Assembly (NCBI GenBank): GCA_030762175.1
Contig: CM060835.1
Location: 87,044,001-87,108,000 of the forward strand
Length of the DNA: 64,000 bases
Direction of reading: 5' to 3'
Origin: Metallyticus violacea
Lineage: Eukaryota > Arthropoda > Insecta > Mantodea > Metallyticidae
Shown here: positions 36,101 through 51,100 of the stretch, one piece after another
Numbering within the stretch: the first letter of the stretch is position 1
How the letters are laid out: each line of letters opens with the position of its first letter
Made by a program: the position numbers and the translations under genes
The notes under the pieces: model-generated
What the model was told of the DNA's origin: nothing
The model's database searches: none
Seen by the model: only the letters and a program-made list of their open reading frames with translations

Positions 36101-39100
36101 CAGGTACATTTATTTTATTTACATGATTAACGAGTAATGTTAATAGGCATATTTTATGAACAATGTTAAACACTAAAATCTTTAATGTTCATGTTGATAT
36201 GGAGTTGGTTTGATGACACTTATACTTCACTTACTTGGTTTTTAAATTGGATATGCTTTGGGAACATTCGCTCCCATCATCAGCAAACACTGTTGCAGAG
36301 AGAGAAATTTATCGCATATATTCAACAATGGTGTCTCAAAGTCCATGATGCATCTCTTATTATTGATGATATAAATGTTTTCCTTTTTTCCTATGTCGTT
36401 AGTTCCAAAGATTTGCAAATGTGTTTCAATAATTTCATTTTTTTATTCATTTCTGACCAAAAGTGGATTGTGACTGCAATTTCTCTGTCTGTTTGTAAAT
36501 GATATTTCTGAAATGTTCTTTGGTAAGGGTTTCCAAATTTCTTTTAGTTTTTCATGTTAATACATGATTACAGTATTTGCAATTGATTTGGTAGATACCC
36601 AACTTCCTGTCAGAAGGTATAGGATCTTTACAGGAAGATTTACATTTTTAATACTGTGGATATTTTGAGGAGCCAAAATTATTCACTGTTTTTTTTAAAA
36701 ATCAGATACTGGTCTTTGAAACTGACAAGTAACATATGAAGAAATGGAGCAAAGCTACTCACAATTGCTCAAATTGTATATATTTAATATTAAACAATTA
36801 CAACAGTACTCAAATTATTTTACATTATTAATCACCAGCTCATTCATTCTGTCAGTCATGGTGGTGTAGTGGTTACCATACTTGCCTCCTAAATCCAGAT
36901 CGCGGGTTCAAACCTGGCCAGGATCGATGGATTTTTTCGGGTGTAAAAATCCTAAGCTCTTTAACTTCAGAACTTCAGAACTTCAGAAGGGAAATAAAGC
37001 CGTGGGTCCCGAGTCATACATTTACAGCATGAAAAAGAACCTTAAGCCTGAAAGAGAGGCCTCTGAGCAAAATTTGTTGGCCGTTTCACGCCCTGATTTG
37101 AATGGGACGCTGATGACCTGAGCTGTTAAAGAGCATTCATAAATGAATTTAAAAAAAAAAAAAAACAGCTCATTCCCAACATAATTTTTTCCTATTCATT
37201 ATTTGCATCTGAATTTTCAGGAAAATGGAAAATAATACAAGTAAATATTTGCAAACTAACCTTCTTATTGGAGATGTAAAATGAGTGTAAATAGGAACAG
37301 CCAAACCATAATGGAAAAATTCCTCCCTCTGCAGCATTCCACTGGCAAAATACACAGCTTGCATCATGCAACGAGTTGCTAGTATTCTCAGCATTGTGTT
37401 GAAATATGGGTTGTCTGGCCGCACAGCCTCGTCAAGTGATCTTGCTAGTTCCTTGCCAGATTCAATGGTAATATTGAATCCCTATGTTAAAAATGCTGAA
37501 ATTACTGGTTATGTTACATTAAAAAATTACAAGTACATGCAGAAATGCATTGCAATGATTTCACATTTTTCCTATTTGTCTACAATTTTAAATCCTAGCC
37601 AACACATATATGTTTGTGTGAAAACCACATTTAAATATCAAAATTAATCCTTAAAACTAGAAGCCTGCCAAAGATACTGCAATATTTGGAGTTACCTGTT
37701 AGGGAAAAAATCTCTGTAGCAAGATAACATTCGAAGTCTCCATGGAATGGAGACTTAAATGGCAGAAATTTACAGTGTGGCCAGGCTGGGCACTGTAGCT
37801 TAATGATTAGAGCATTGGTATTGTTAATTGAAGATTTGTGGTTTGAGTCCCAGCCATTAGTAAGAATATTTCCTAATGAAAATTAATTTGAAATCATAGC
37901 CAACATATATGTTTTTGTGAAATTTACATTTAAATTACTCATACTGTTAAGATAGTTTGTTATAAAAAATGTGAACTTTTGGAAATATTACAATAAAAAA
38001 AGCTGTTGCAAAAATGTTCTCCACATGACTGTATGAAAAAATTATAGCACAGAAGCACAAACAAATAAAACAAGTAAAATTAATATTAACAATAAGGACA
38101 TAATTTTTATAAAGTACATCCATTTGTGAGCTATACTTGATGGCCTCAATCTACACCACTGTCTAAAGGCAACTCAACCTTTAGTATGATATTGCTGTTC
38201 TTCAGCACATACACACCACTGAAAATTAAAAATGAACACCATTAAGAAAGTTAATAAGAAAGACCTTATTTTCTCATCATATTACTAGCGCCAGCATATG
38301 AGGGACCCAGAGCAGTGTTGTGAAGGATTTTGGAATTAAGTTATGATTGTTGAATAATATTGATGCATATTCATGTTGGGTACCTGCAAAGAGAGAAGGG
38401 TGTGTTTTTGGGGTTACACTGTATGCCTGCTCCAATTTTTTTTTTTAACATTGTTAGTTTGTCAAGATGGTATAGGTATATACTGTTTGTGCAGCTAAAT
38501 GAGTATGAGTGAGGTTGTATAGTGAATCTCTGAGCAACACATTAATGCTGGCCCATTGGTGAGAAGACTATAAATACCCTTAAGCAGGCTTCCAGAAGGC
38601 AGAAATATTCATATGAACACTAAGATTGTTATGTCATATATGAATGGTCATGATGAACTTCACAGTTACTGCAGAAAGTGTCATACAAGAAGTGTTACCT
38701 AGGATAATCTGCAACTGTTTACTTCAAATTGGTTTATGATTATAACTGCAATAGCCAGACTTCCACCCAAGCCTCAGCACTGTGCAGCCTACCTCCAATG
38801 GTGTTGAGAAATGAGCACCTGGAGGGATGAATGGCAAAACACTGTTCAGTGATGAGAGCAGCTTCTGCCTCCTGTTAATGGTGTGCATTTGAAGCATCGA
38901 CAGATGAACAACATTTTTGGCAATGTATATAACAGTGACACATAGGATCATAGCCTGGAATCTTAGTGTGGGGGACCATAACTTACAAGGATCATTTGCT
39001 TCTGGTGAGTATACAGGGAGCATTCAAAAGTACATGTTACATTCAGGTCATTATCCAGTCTGTTGCACTATCATTCATGCAATGACAGGAAATAAGCTAT

Positions 39101-42100
39101 TCCAAAATGATATTCCCCATTCAACTAATGCTTGTGCAAACCAATGAGCTCTCTAAATCTGCTGGCCAGCACAATAACCAGATCTGTCCCCAATAGAACA
39201 TGTGAGGGACTGACTGCGTTGCACTATTTCTAGCCCAGTCTCCAACAAGGACAATAACCCTTGTTGAGCTGAGTCACCAGGTACAAATGCTAGGAACTCT
39301 ATTTTGCAGAATGATAGTTTGTTTGTGAAAGTTGAGGCCTGCATTGCTACTAGATGAGAGTACAAGATGTACTGATATGTTTATTTTTTGACAATTCTGC
39401 ACTTTCTGTACACGTGGCTTTGGCCATGTGCCAATGGTGTACTGTGTATTATTTACAGTATGTGTGAATATAAGTTGCATTTCTTTGGAAAATGACCTTA
39501 TGGGTTCTTTTTTATTTTCCAGTAGTATATATTAGTTGCAAATCCTCTATTTCATTAAGATTCAAATAGGATAGAATTAAAATGACTGGGTTCCTTCTTA
39601 AATTAAACCTATACAAATGAAACAAATGTCCAGTGCCTCTTCTTTTACTTATTCCAGGTTTTAGTCATTATCACACTGCCAATTTTCAGAACAATTAACA
39701 AAAAAATTTACATTTCTCACTACCTTTATTATTTGTTTACATATATATCACCTCCCCCAATTATAACAGAAATTACCTAGAAATTCTTGGTGAAGAAGGT
39801 CCAGCTTGATCAACTAATTCAACTTGATCAGAATGAGCTTCATTCATCCAGTTGAAAAATGATGAAATATTAATATAATTCAAAACCAATATGCATTCCA
39901 TTAAAGTACATTAGTAAATATTGAAAATATGTGGAAAACAGAACATCTGGCAATAGTGTTTCTCAAAGGTAAAGAAGGGCAACTTTTTGTTTATAATTTA
40001 TAATAAGATGTAAGAGTTCTCTTGCATAATCCAATGCTCTGTAGTTTTATCCACAAGTACATCTGTTATCCAAATATGGGTTTTTTTTATAGTCAAGTTG
40101 CCCACTTCACATAGTCAGTCATAGTGTTAACTCCAGCTGTAGTCACACATTGTATGGCAAGTATTGTGATCTTCTAATCACCCAGTCTCACTGCAGCAAT
40201 AATAGCCTTTATTTGTTTGAACAACTGTGGTCATGCTTATAAAGTGCTTATACTATACAGTGCCATCTGTGCTTAGTTATAATTTTTATAATGCATCAAG
40301 ATATACACATTACAACAAACAATTTTAATGCAAGATTCACATGTGAAAACAAATTGTTGCAGGGAAGTTAGAAGGCAGTTTTAACAGAATAGTCACATTT
40401 ACCTGCTCCACACAGAGATACCATATGAAAATGGGTGGTCCACAGTACTTGGCAAAAAGTGAAATTCTTCCAATCTTAGCTCCATATCCTTTATTTCTGT
40501 CATTTAGGATAGTCTAACATGTGTTAAATTTGAATTTAATGAAAATACACGTTGGTATATCATTAAGTAAGTTACAAATGGATATAAAACTTAAAACAAA
40601 TAAGAGTACTGATTTGAAAAATACTTTTATTTCTCAACATAATTACCCTGTACATTGAAGCGCTCAACTCTTTGTTCCACAAGTCCCTGAAATCCAGCAG
40701 CATAAAATTTTTGTGCTGCTGTTTGAACCAGGTTGTGATTTCCCTTTCTAGAGCTTCATCAGGAAAATGTTCACCTGAAAGATGATATTTAAGAGCGCTG
40801 AACAAATGGAAGTCACTAGGAGCAAGGTCGGAGATAAATTAAGGATGCTCAAAGACTTCTTAAAATTTTGCAGCATCTCATTTGTCTTGTTGGCAGTATG
40901 AGGACATGCTTTGTCATGCAAGAGCAATATGCCTTTGGTGCAGAGTCCTGTTGCTTCCAATGAATGGCTTTATGAGTTTCCTAAGTATGTTACAGTAGGA
41001 GTTGATATTTACCAGCTTGGGTTGGTAATAGTGACAATTTGGGCTAGTATATCATGCTCTTCAATGTGCTAACGACTGAGATGCCATAATGTCATGGGAT
41101 GCTAATGACCAGAGATGATAAAGAGCATCCTTAAATAAACCAAAAAAACAAAAAATTCTGTAATGCACAGACTTTATAAAAACTTAACCTGTCATACATT
41201 AAGAGGTAGACCATCTCACTGCAAATTCATCTTTGTGGCATCTCTGTTCGCTAGCCAATGCCAGAAACTCCTGCACCCAATTATAAACATCTAGACATGA
41301 AAGGCACTTCTCACCATAGATGAGAAGCATTTCATTATGGATATTCTTCAATTTCATTCCTTTTATCACAAACAATGCAAATCAGAGTGCAGTTTCAGGG
41401 TTGTAATGCATTCAGAGACACAGTCATCTTATAACTGCTGTTTTGCTATTGTACAGAGGCACAGCCATTTTGTAACTGGTGTTTGCTATTGTAAACATAA
41501 TTGTTGAATGTCACCAGTTGCCATTGGACTAATGCTGCCATTTAGTGACGATGGCCTTATTTAAACATGTAGTACCCCACATCAGGTTGTAAATTACTTA
41601 TGACTTACCCTTATTTTTAGATTGCTCCAGTGTAGTAGTTTATGTATATTTTTTCAGGTAAGTGAATATGTTCATTAGTTTGAGATCTTGTCCTGCAAAC
41701 TGGCTCCTTGGGAAACAAATCTCTGAGTTGTTGATAGCAAGATTACAGCATAGATTACATATGCACCAATGTGTACATTTCTACCACTTGGATGAAATCA
41801 AGACACTTCCAGATAGTTAAAATTGGCCTGTGAAACTGCAGTTAAAATATGGCAGCATGCAAGAATTCGAACCTAGAGAATAGATTCATGTGTTAGAAAA
41901 CTTTTCAAGTTCTATTAGAAATATCTGGGATTAAATAAATACAGAACTAGACAGCAAGAAATTGATATAATGAAACCAATTCAAAAGAGATCTAAACAAG
42001 TTGTTTGATATTGCAATGAAACATACAATGAAAGGGATTAGAAATGAGGAGGACTATATATTTCTTCAAAAGCAAAGAGAAGACATTTTCTCCTATCATG

Positions 42101-45100
42101 GGAGGTGCTCATCTAAAGATAGTAGCAAAAGAAAGCATGAAGAGGTAGCAAGAAGAAAGAGAAAGAATAAAGAGAGCTCAGTATGAAGGGAATCCATGAA
42201 AGGATTGCAACAGACATTTCTTTCTATCTCTAGTGGATGTAATAGCAAATATCAACCATCCAATTCATTATCTTTATCTTCAGCTTCATTAACAGCTGGA
42301 GATGTTCCATCCTTAGCACATAGTACAACTATAAATATATGCAAGTTACCAAAAGTTGTCAGTGCTTTGGACATAGTCAATTTTCCAAATCGTGCAGCAG
42401 TGTCTGTAGCTGGAGCCATTGCTCAGGCATCAGGCATAATGTTTCTGATTTAATGATCTATAGAAGTTAAATTAGATGATTTAGAAGAAAAACAAAGCAA
42501 GCCGTTGCAGCAGTAAAAGAGAAAGAAAATTCTTTGGAAGGTCCTATTCTTTTACTTTGGAATGGCAATATGTTGTCAGATACGAGTTAAAGAAAAGGGT
42601 TGACCAAATTGCTGTCCTTGTTACTAGAAATGGACAAGAAAAGCCTCTGAGTGTTAAAAAAAACATGCTAGTAACACTGGGCTTCAAAGAGGAGCTTATA
42701 TTAGGATTGAACGAGTTCTAGGTATTAAATTGGTGTGGATACTTGCAATCATCATGTTTTGAAATCAAATTATCAGATGTATTTTTCTGTATTTTTGGTA
42801 CATCTAAAGTCTGATTTCAGAAAGAATGGTTATCAATAAATCAGTTTAATTACCCTACATCAAAAGATGAACTACTCCAGGATCCAATATTGTGAACATT
42901 GTTGCAAGAGATGCTGGATTGTTTGCCAAAAGCTCTAAAGGTTCAGGAATCAAGAGATGATTATAAAGAATTCTTATTTTTATCGTTATTGTTCTTTGGC
43001 TGAGGGAATAGCAATGAACTATTTCAAGTTCCTGGCCCAACATATTTATGCTCAGTAGATGAAGAAAGGTATTTATGAATTGAAGATATTCCTTTTCCAA
43101 TCTTAGTTTAAACTAACACAACAAAAAGCTAACACTTTACTCTATTTTTATCATTATTATTCTTTGGCTGAGGGAATAGCAATGAACTATTTCAAGTTCT
43201 TGGCCCAACATATTATGCTCAGTAGATGCAGAAAGGTATTTATGAATTGAAGAAATTCCTTTTCCAATCTTGGTTTAAACTAACACAACAAAAAGCTAGC
43301 ACTTTACTCTATTTATGAGTCTCATTTACTTAGAGAGTGGAACAAAGCACCTCTTGGTATTCAAACTTCTTACAATGACATTAAACTTCTTAATATCCTC
43401 AAGAAATACTCATAGAAATTGTAAATAAGAAAGCACATGTAGGTCCTTTGCCAGGAACTCTGGTTTCTTTCCCAGTATCTGGTTGCACTAGTATTTTTTG
43501 ATGACAGTAACTGCAGTGAAAAGAAAAAGATTATGAAAAATTTGTGATGTCCACAAATTCCTGGTACTCTTCAATGAAAACTAAATATTATGAATGAACT
43601 GGAAGATCTGAAATTGGGGAATCCTGTGACAGAAAGAACCAGTTATTTATTAAATATATTAATTAAAGAAGGAAGAGTTAAATCTCAATCTTTCGTGTAG
43701 AAACCTTCTACAGGTTGGTCAGATGATCCAGTTTTCAAGGAACTTTACTATCACGACTCTCAGATGAAAATAGTAATTACTCAGTGAACACACTATCAAT
43801 CTGATGCAAAATTATAATATGACACTTTCAACAATGAAAAGAGTTCCCTACTCCTTCAAAAGCTGTTTGTATCCAAACACTGAAAAGAGTTCCCCTACTT
43901 CTTCAAGAGCTGCTCTAATGGCATATTCAAGTGAATCACTTTTATTTTCTTTTACTATGTTACATAATATAAACTGCCCTTCCCTGGACCTTTCTCTAAA
44001 TATTAACATTTTTTGGTAAAATTTTGTGTGTCTGTTTTATACTAAATGCATAATATTGGTTTTGTGGGAATATGAAATTTAAAACTTCAATTTTTTTGAG
44101 CATTCTAGTGCAAAAACTTGTAAACAAGTTTAGAGAATTTTATATGAAGTGAAGGATAAGAAGGCTAGTGCTTGCTGAGGAGAAACTAGCTGAAGTTGGA
44201 GAAATATTAGAACATTCTATTCAAAAATCCCTCTGGCTTGCACAGGAAACAGAAATTGCAATGAGCTGAGCATGGCAGACTATTGAGTTCTAAAAATTTA
44301 AAACATACAAAGTCAATATTGCCCACAAATTGCTACATATGATCCTAAGATTAGAGTTATCTGTAATAGAATTTTGCATAACATCAATGAAAATTTCCTT
44401 AAACAATGCCAAAAATTTCTACATACAGGACAACATTTCAAATATCTTCTGTCTTATTGTTATTGTATTGTAATAATGAGAACTTGAATCACTTGCCAGA
44501 ATATTACATTATTTGCCTATTTGCTAGGAGTGACTGCTGTGACTGGCATATGCCAGTCATCTGTAGTGGACAACTTGACTGTGAAAGAGGGTGAATATAA
44601 AATTAAAATTAATTTATAATGCCTGTATTTCATCACAGTGCACTCTTATTTAAGCTCAACAAAGATTACAGAAACAAAATTGTACATACCAATTGCTTTC
44701 CTGCTTTAATAAGAGGATCAAAGTTTACAGGTGGTGGTTTGGGATGACGACGTAACATTGCACATTCTGGAAAGTCCTCTAAAATTTTTGTAGCAACTGA
44801 TATATTTGCTAATAACATGAATTCTTCCACCATTGAATTGGTTTCACGCATCTTTTTGGCCACCACTTCAATAGGATCTTGTGTCTCACTGTCCACCTGG
44901 AAGCGAATCTCTGGTGAAGCCAGCACAAGTGCTCTAAGAAAAAAATTACATTGCCTTATTTTTTTAATTATAAAAAATGATTATTTCTATTTTCTTTTAC
45001 TTTTATTTATGGAAATAACCATGTAATATAAGAAACAAAATGTATATTTTTGCACTATTAGCCCAGAGTCTAACAATTCTACTTTTTTTAAAGGCACATC

Positions 45101-48100
45101 TATTTCTAAGCAAAGTAGGCAAGTTGAAGTGCCTTTTACTTGCAGCACTGAGATTTGTTATTATAATAACACTGTTGTTTTAAAATCGTTTCGGGAAGTA
45201 AGATTTACATATGTTTTTAAAGGCTGGCAACTAAAAGGGATTTTTTGCAAATCTATTGCATTGGACAAGGTTACATTACGAAAATATTGTAAAAACAGCA
45301 TTAAAATAGCTTGGGCACTCACTTGGTGTTACAACTATGGACTGAATTTTCATGCAAAGGGTTTTTTCCCATGGTCAAGTCATGCAATTTATAGCATGTT
45401 ACATTTTAAGCACAATTTTATGGTGCATATAAATGATTTTTTTTTGTAATATCATTAAAAAACATCATGTTTTTTAATTAGTTGGTTTATGATGTATATT
45501 ACTTCCTTTTATATAACTTATTTTAAAAATAAGATTTGAATTGATACCTATGAATGGAGTTAAATTGCCGCATAAGGAAATTATTTGATTCACTAGAAGG
45601 TTGAATGTCACCCCTTATGTGATAGTCACATTGGACAAGCAAGAGGAAAACATAAACATCCATATAATCCAGCTCTTATTTCATTCAGTGTAAGTCACTC
45701 TGACCAAGCAAGAACTGTGGGAAGAAAAAGTTAAATCTCTTGCAATTCTAATCCAAGCCATTCTCTCAGTTGCCTGCTGTGTTTTCAGTGCAGTGATTTA
45801 CTCAGATTTGGGAGTGTGCTATTTATTCTATTTAGGATTGATAGTTGCCATACTTTGAACAAAAAAATATCCAAAATTATATACAATACAAGGCTCCAGA
45901 TGAATCAACTCTGTGTAAAAATTACGTGATGCAGTGTTAACAATCAAATTACTAAAATAGTTCAGAAACACTTTAAAGACATTGGATATCAATTGATTAA
46001 CAACAGATTGCAAAGAGCAATATATTGCATATTTTATAGTTTGTTTGCATAAAAATGAACCATTTGCTTTTTTCAGGTCATTGAAGAAGAAATCAAAGTC
46101 ACAAACATCTCCACAATTATAAAATTTTTCATTGATTCAGAAAATTTACCATAGCAGAGACATTCAGAAAAAGCAAATATTGCTTTTTATGATCGATGGT
46201 GCTAGTTATATGATGAAAGGCTGATAAAGTTTTATAAGTAATATTACTAACTGTCTTGCACATGGTTTGCATCATGTATCAGAGACAATCAGAGTTAATT
46301 TTCCATTTGCTTATACACTTATATATTCTATAAAAGTTTTCAAAATAATGGTACCAGATGTACTCCTCCACCAGAACCAATTTTAACTTGCAGGAACACA
46401 TGGTTGCTTGCTGTTACACTAAACACCTAGAAACAATTAGAAATATTGCAAATTCTTTTGATCCCAATGATTAAAGTAGTTCAAAAGGTACTTTCAAAGT
46501 CAAAAGGAGGCTAATCTTCGTTTCATAGCTGTATATTCACTCATCTTCCTTCTGCCACATTATGAATGGAAGCAGGTATCCAACACTAAAATGTGTGAGT
46601 CATTATATGCTTCTAAGACAACATTATTCAAATTAATGTCAGTTCATAGCATTATTGGTTAAACTGTTACAGAAAAAATTCAGAATATTATTTCCAAAAA
46701 TCCAAGATATGAAATAAGAAACTCTGGAAGGATCACATTTTATGATGCAAAGAAAAATAATGATAGAAACCAGTGGGAACTTTTGTGTATACTCATTTGT
46801 AATGCAAGGTTGATTCAGGTTTCTCTTGTTATATGAACATTCTAAGAAGCAACAAAAGAAAGCTGACTCTACAAAACCTGAAATATCTGGCGATGACTAA
46901 CTGCAGTAAAAAGTACAGACCTGAACAAAATTAAGGCAAATCCAGAATTTAAGAAATAATTTTATTGGTAGCATATATAAATTATGCAAAGTGGTTTTAA
47001 CAGCATATATTGTTATATATATTTGAAGTTTTAATGGCATAAATGCATGCATATTATCTGCAATTTCTAGAACATGAAAATTCGGTCCCTACTAATAACC
47101 ATTGAGCATTCATTCAAAAACTATGAAAAGCTGAAGATCTATCCAATTTATACTATTATTTATTTATGTATTTAAATAGCAGTAAGTTTACCACCATGGG
47201 TGGCCGAGGTCATTAAGACATGGACTCATGAGCAGGAGGTCTGGGGTTCAAATCCCACCAGGACTGTCAGGTTTTTTGCAGGTTTTCCTCAGTCCTCATA
47301 AATGGCAAATGCCAGGGAGGTACTCTAAACTTAGGCCTGGAATGTTTCCTTCCTTAAAAAAAATTCTTTCCCCAATGTATCATTTCATTCATGTATCATC
47401 AGTGTCCACTGCCTATGGTGCTTCAGTTGTAAAAATGGGCATTAAACATCATTCAATAAAAAAAAGTACTAAATTTGCAAATATTACAGTATGGTTTAGC
47501 TGAAAAACTTCAAAATATCAGAATTGCAACAGGAGGCATAATGGTGTCTTTTGATGTAAAAGTCTTATTCCCCAGTATCTCAACATAGAATCTTACACAA
47601 ATGTTAAAGAAATAGTTAACCTCCTTAAATTTGCAAATGGAAGAAATAGAAGACTTACTAACATACATATTCCGCAAAATTTCTTCAGTTTAAACCAAAA
47701 ATTTTATCAACAAGTTTTCGTATAGAAATGGGAAACCACCCCGTCTCCATTTCTAGCAATAGATGTTCTGAAATTCCTTAATTTACAAAATAAATGTATA
47801 CAGTTTAACATGGAACTGAAGAAAAATGAGTGGTTCCCATTCCTAGACTTAAAAATTATAAGAAATTCATCAGCCTGAACTCTAAGAATCCATAGAAAAG
47901 ATACACACAGAGAAAATTACATAAAAAATAAGTCAATATCCCATCCCACACAAATATGCAGTGTTCTATGGCTTGCACACAGAATAATTAATATTCCTTT
48001 CATAGAAACAGAGTACAAAATAGAATATCAACAGCGGTAATTAGCGATTTCAACAAAGACACAAATTATAAATTAAACTAAAAATTTAAAAACAAAAATC

Positions 48101-51100
48101 TATAAGAGGTTTCCACACTAAAGATCACAAAAGGTAACAAATTTAAAAGTTTCACATTAAATCCAACTTACCACAACAAATTCAATAAGATATTAAAAAA
48201 AAAACATGGCATAAAGTTAGCTCCAAAGAACAAATATAATATTAAAAAATTTACTAGGTTCCATAGTAAAAGGCACCATACTAACAGAACAGAAATCAGG
48301 AATTTACAAAATGAAATGTGCAGATTGTAGCAAAAATATATCAGAAAAACAAAGAGAAATTTACAAATTCAGAGAAAAGAATATTTTAGGAATATTTTGT
48401 TTAATTAAATAGATAAATCAGCAGTGGTAGTTCACTCTTGTACCCAAAATCATGAAATTAAACCAGACGCTAAGCTACTAAACGAACTTTATAACCCAAT
48501 AGAGCTATTATTTACTTGGTAAAAAAATTTCATATTGAAAAATATAAAAAAACTTAATGAATTTGATGTTCCTTCTTGAATGAACTCAACAAGCTCCTGT
48601 TCAAACCATCAGAGGCTGCCACAGAAGCATCTTAGGATCCAGCCACCATATGGTGTTGGTCAAGAACTGATGATGGAAGTGATTTCCACCAAAACATGTC
48701 CTCATATGTAAGTGGAGTTAGTGTGAACTTATTTATAAATTCTAATATTTTAATAATCCATTGTCTATAGCTTCCTACATAGAATTTAAATAATTTATCC
48801 AATATGTTAATGTAAACAATTCTTTGAATATAGGGTACTGAAGTTGCTAACATCAATGATAATGGACAAAAGGAGATGGGCCTTTGTTAAAATAAACTCT
48901 ATAGCTGTTACTGTTTGTTTTGCTTTTTTTTTTTTTTTCCAACCTATAGGTTCCGATCCACTAGTGGGTTCTGAGGTGGCTTCTAGTGGATCGCAAGTCT
49001 CCCGATGAGGCAGGGGGCTCACGGAACTCACCAAAATGTTAATGATTTAATAAAATTTCAGTATGTGCTTAATTAGAGAAATTTAATTTATGAATAATAT
49101 GTTTACTTTTTGTTTTTATTAGAGTTTCCTAATTTAACTTATTGATCCATGAAGTTCTAATATTCTGGAGTTACAAAGATTGAGAATAACTGCTTTACAG
49201 GCTTTACTTACCTTTACGCTGTTTGGCTGATATTCTTATTATGCATGAAGATAAGGGAGGAACTAAGGAAAATGCAATCTAATACATACATAACCAGGAT
49301 GTTAAATGTATAAGATCCCAAAAATATATACTCTAGGAACAATGGTAAAAAGATAAAAGCATTTGTTAAATTTTTTGTAATGACAGAGTGAAATAAATAT
49401 TCTATTATAAGCAAAGGAAAATCTTTTGCCCATTACAGTATTATGAAACACATATCATAATAATTATCTTTTTTAATATCTAACAATCATTTTCTTTTAT
49501 TAGAATCCTGAGAAACTAAAGCCACAGGTCCAAAAGGTGGCATTCTCTACATAATAATTGAGTGCCGTAAGTAGTGATAGCAGGATTATTTTTCTCCTTG
49601 TCCATTAAACTATCTGTTTTGAAATAGTGCAAATGTTAAATTATGAATGACTGCAGAATAAATTATGTTTAGGGCAATTAAAGACCTCTTATTTGCAAAA
49701 CATCAATCAATTAATAAATATAACTGCGTACATATATACATACCCCAACTAAAAAATATTATGCAGAAATTATGCATTGTTACTGCAGGTAATTTCAAGA
49801 AAGGGATGCTATCCTGCAGCATATGTTGATTTCAGGAGGCTTTCTTCCATGTACAAGGGGTGTTCAATAAGTAATGCAACACATTTTTTTTCTCGGCCAA
49901 TTTTGGTTGGAAAAAATTGAAATTTTGTGTAGGACATCTTTAAATATTCCTGCTTCACCTCATACAATTTCATAAATTTCTGATAGGTGGCAGCGCTATA
50001 ACTAGCCTTCAAAATGGTGTCTGTAACGGAGGTGCATTCCCAACAGAGAGCAGTTATTGAGTCTCTTTTGGCAGAAAATCAGAGTGTCACAGGTATTCAT
50101 GGCACTTGCAGAATGTCTACAGAGATCTGGCAGTGGACAAAAGCACGGTGAGTCATTAGGCGAGGGATGTGTCATCAACACAACAATGTCGAGCAAAACC
50201 TGTCTGATCTCCCGTGTGCCGGCCGGCTGCACACAGCTGTGACTCCTGCAGTGTTGGAATGTGCGGTCTCCCTTATTTGAGGTGATTGACGGATCACAAT
50301 CAAACACCTCGCTGCTCAAATTTGCGTTTCTGTTGGTAGTGCTGACACACTTATCCACCAGTTGGGGTACTCAAAGGTTTGTTCTCGCTGTGTTCCTCGA
50401 CGCCTAACTGACGACCATAAAGATCACAGAAGGACCATCTGGGAGGAATTGATTGCTCGTTATGAGGCTGAGGGTGACAATTTTTTGTCAAATATTGTCA
50501 CAGGCGATGAAACATGGGTTCATCACTTCGAACCCGAAACAAAATGGCAATCCATAGAGTGGCACCACACCAACTCTCCTTCGAAGAAGAAGTTCAAAGC
50601 CGTACCCTCAGCTGGTCGTAAAGTCATGGCAACGGTTTTCTGGGACTCTGAAGTGGTTATTCTGTTCGATGTCCTCCCTCATGTTGAAACGATCAACTCT
50701 GAAGTGTATTGTGCAACTCTAAGGAAATTGAAGAAACAACTTTAGTGTGTTCGTAGCCACAAAAATGCAAATGAACTTCTCATTCTGCATGATAACGCAA
50801 GGCCTCACACAAGTCTGCACACTTGAGAGAAGCTCACAAAACTTTAGTGAACTGTTCTTCCTCATCCAGCCTACAGCCAGAATCTCGCAATTTCTGACTT
50901 CCACCTGTTTGACCCAATGAAGGATGCACTCCTCAGGAAGCACTACATGGATGATATGGCAGTTGTTGATGCAGCAAAACGTTGGCTCCGACAAAGACCA
51001 GTAGAGTGGTACCATGCAGGCATACAGGCCCTCCTATCAAGGTGGCATTAGGCTGTAGCACTGAACGGAGATTATGTGGAAAAATAGGATTTTGTGGCCA

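Noticed and set aside
36856..36920. tRNA gene at the SINE-A head
   Set aside because: The head is followed by the SINE body, A tail and target duplication, and the same unit recurs at 29690, 41078 and 52950.
37786..37856. Possible functional tRNA gene
   Set aside because: A- and B-box-like words exist, but no complete cloverleaf with paired acceptor stem could be formed; it is best read as a SINE fragment.
45129..45449. 106-codon open frame in a DIS3 intron
   Set aside because: No recognised domain and the region is AT-rich, so a chance frame is likely.
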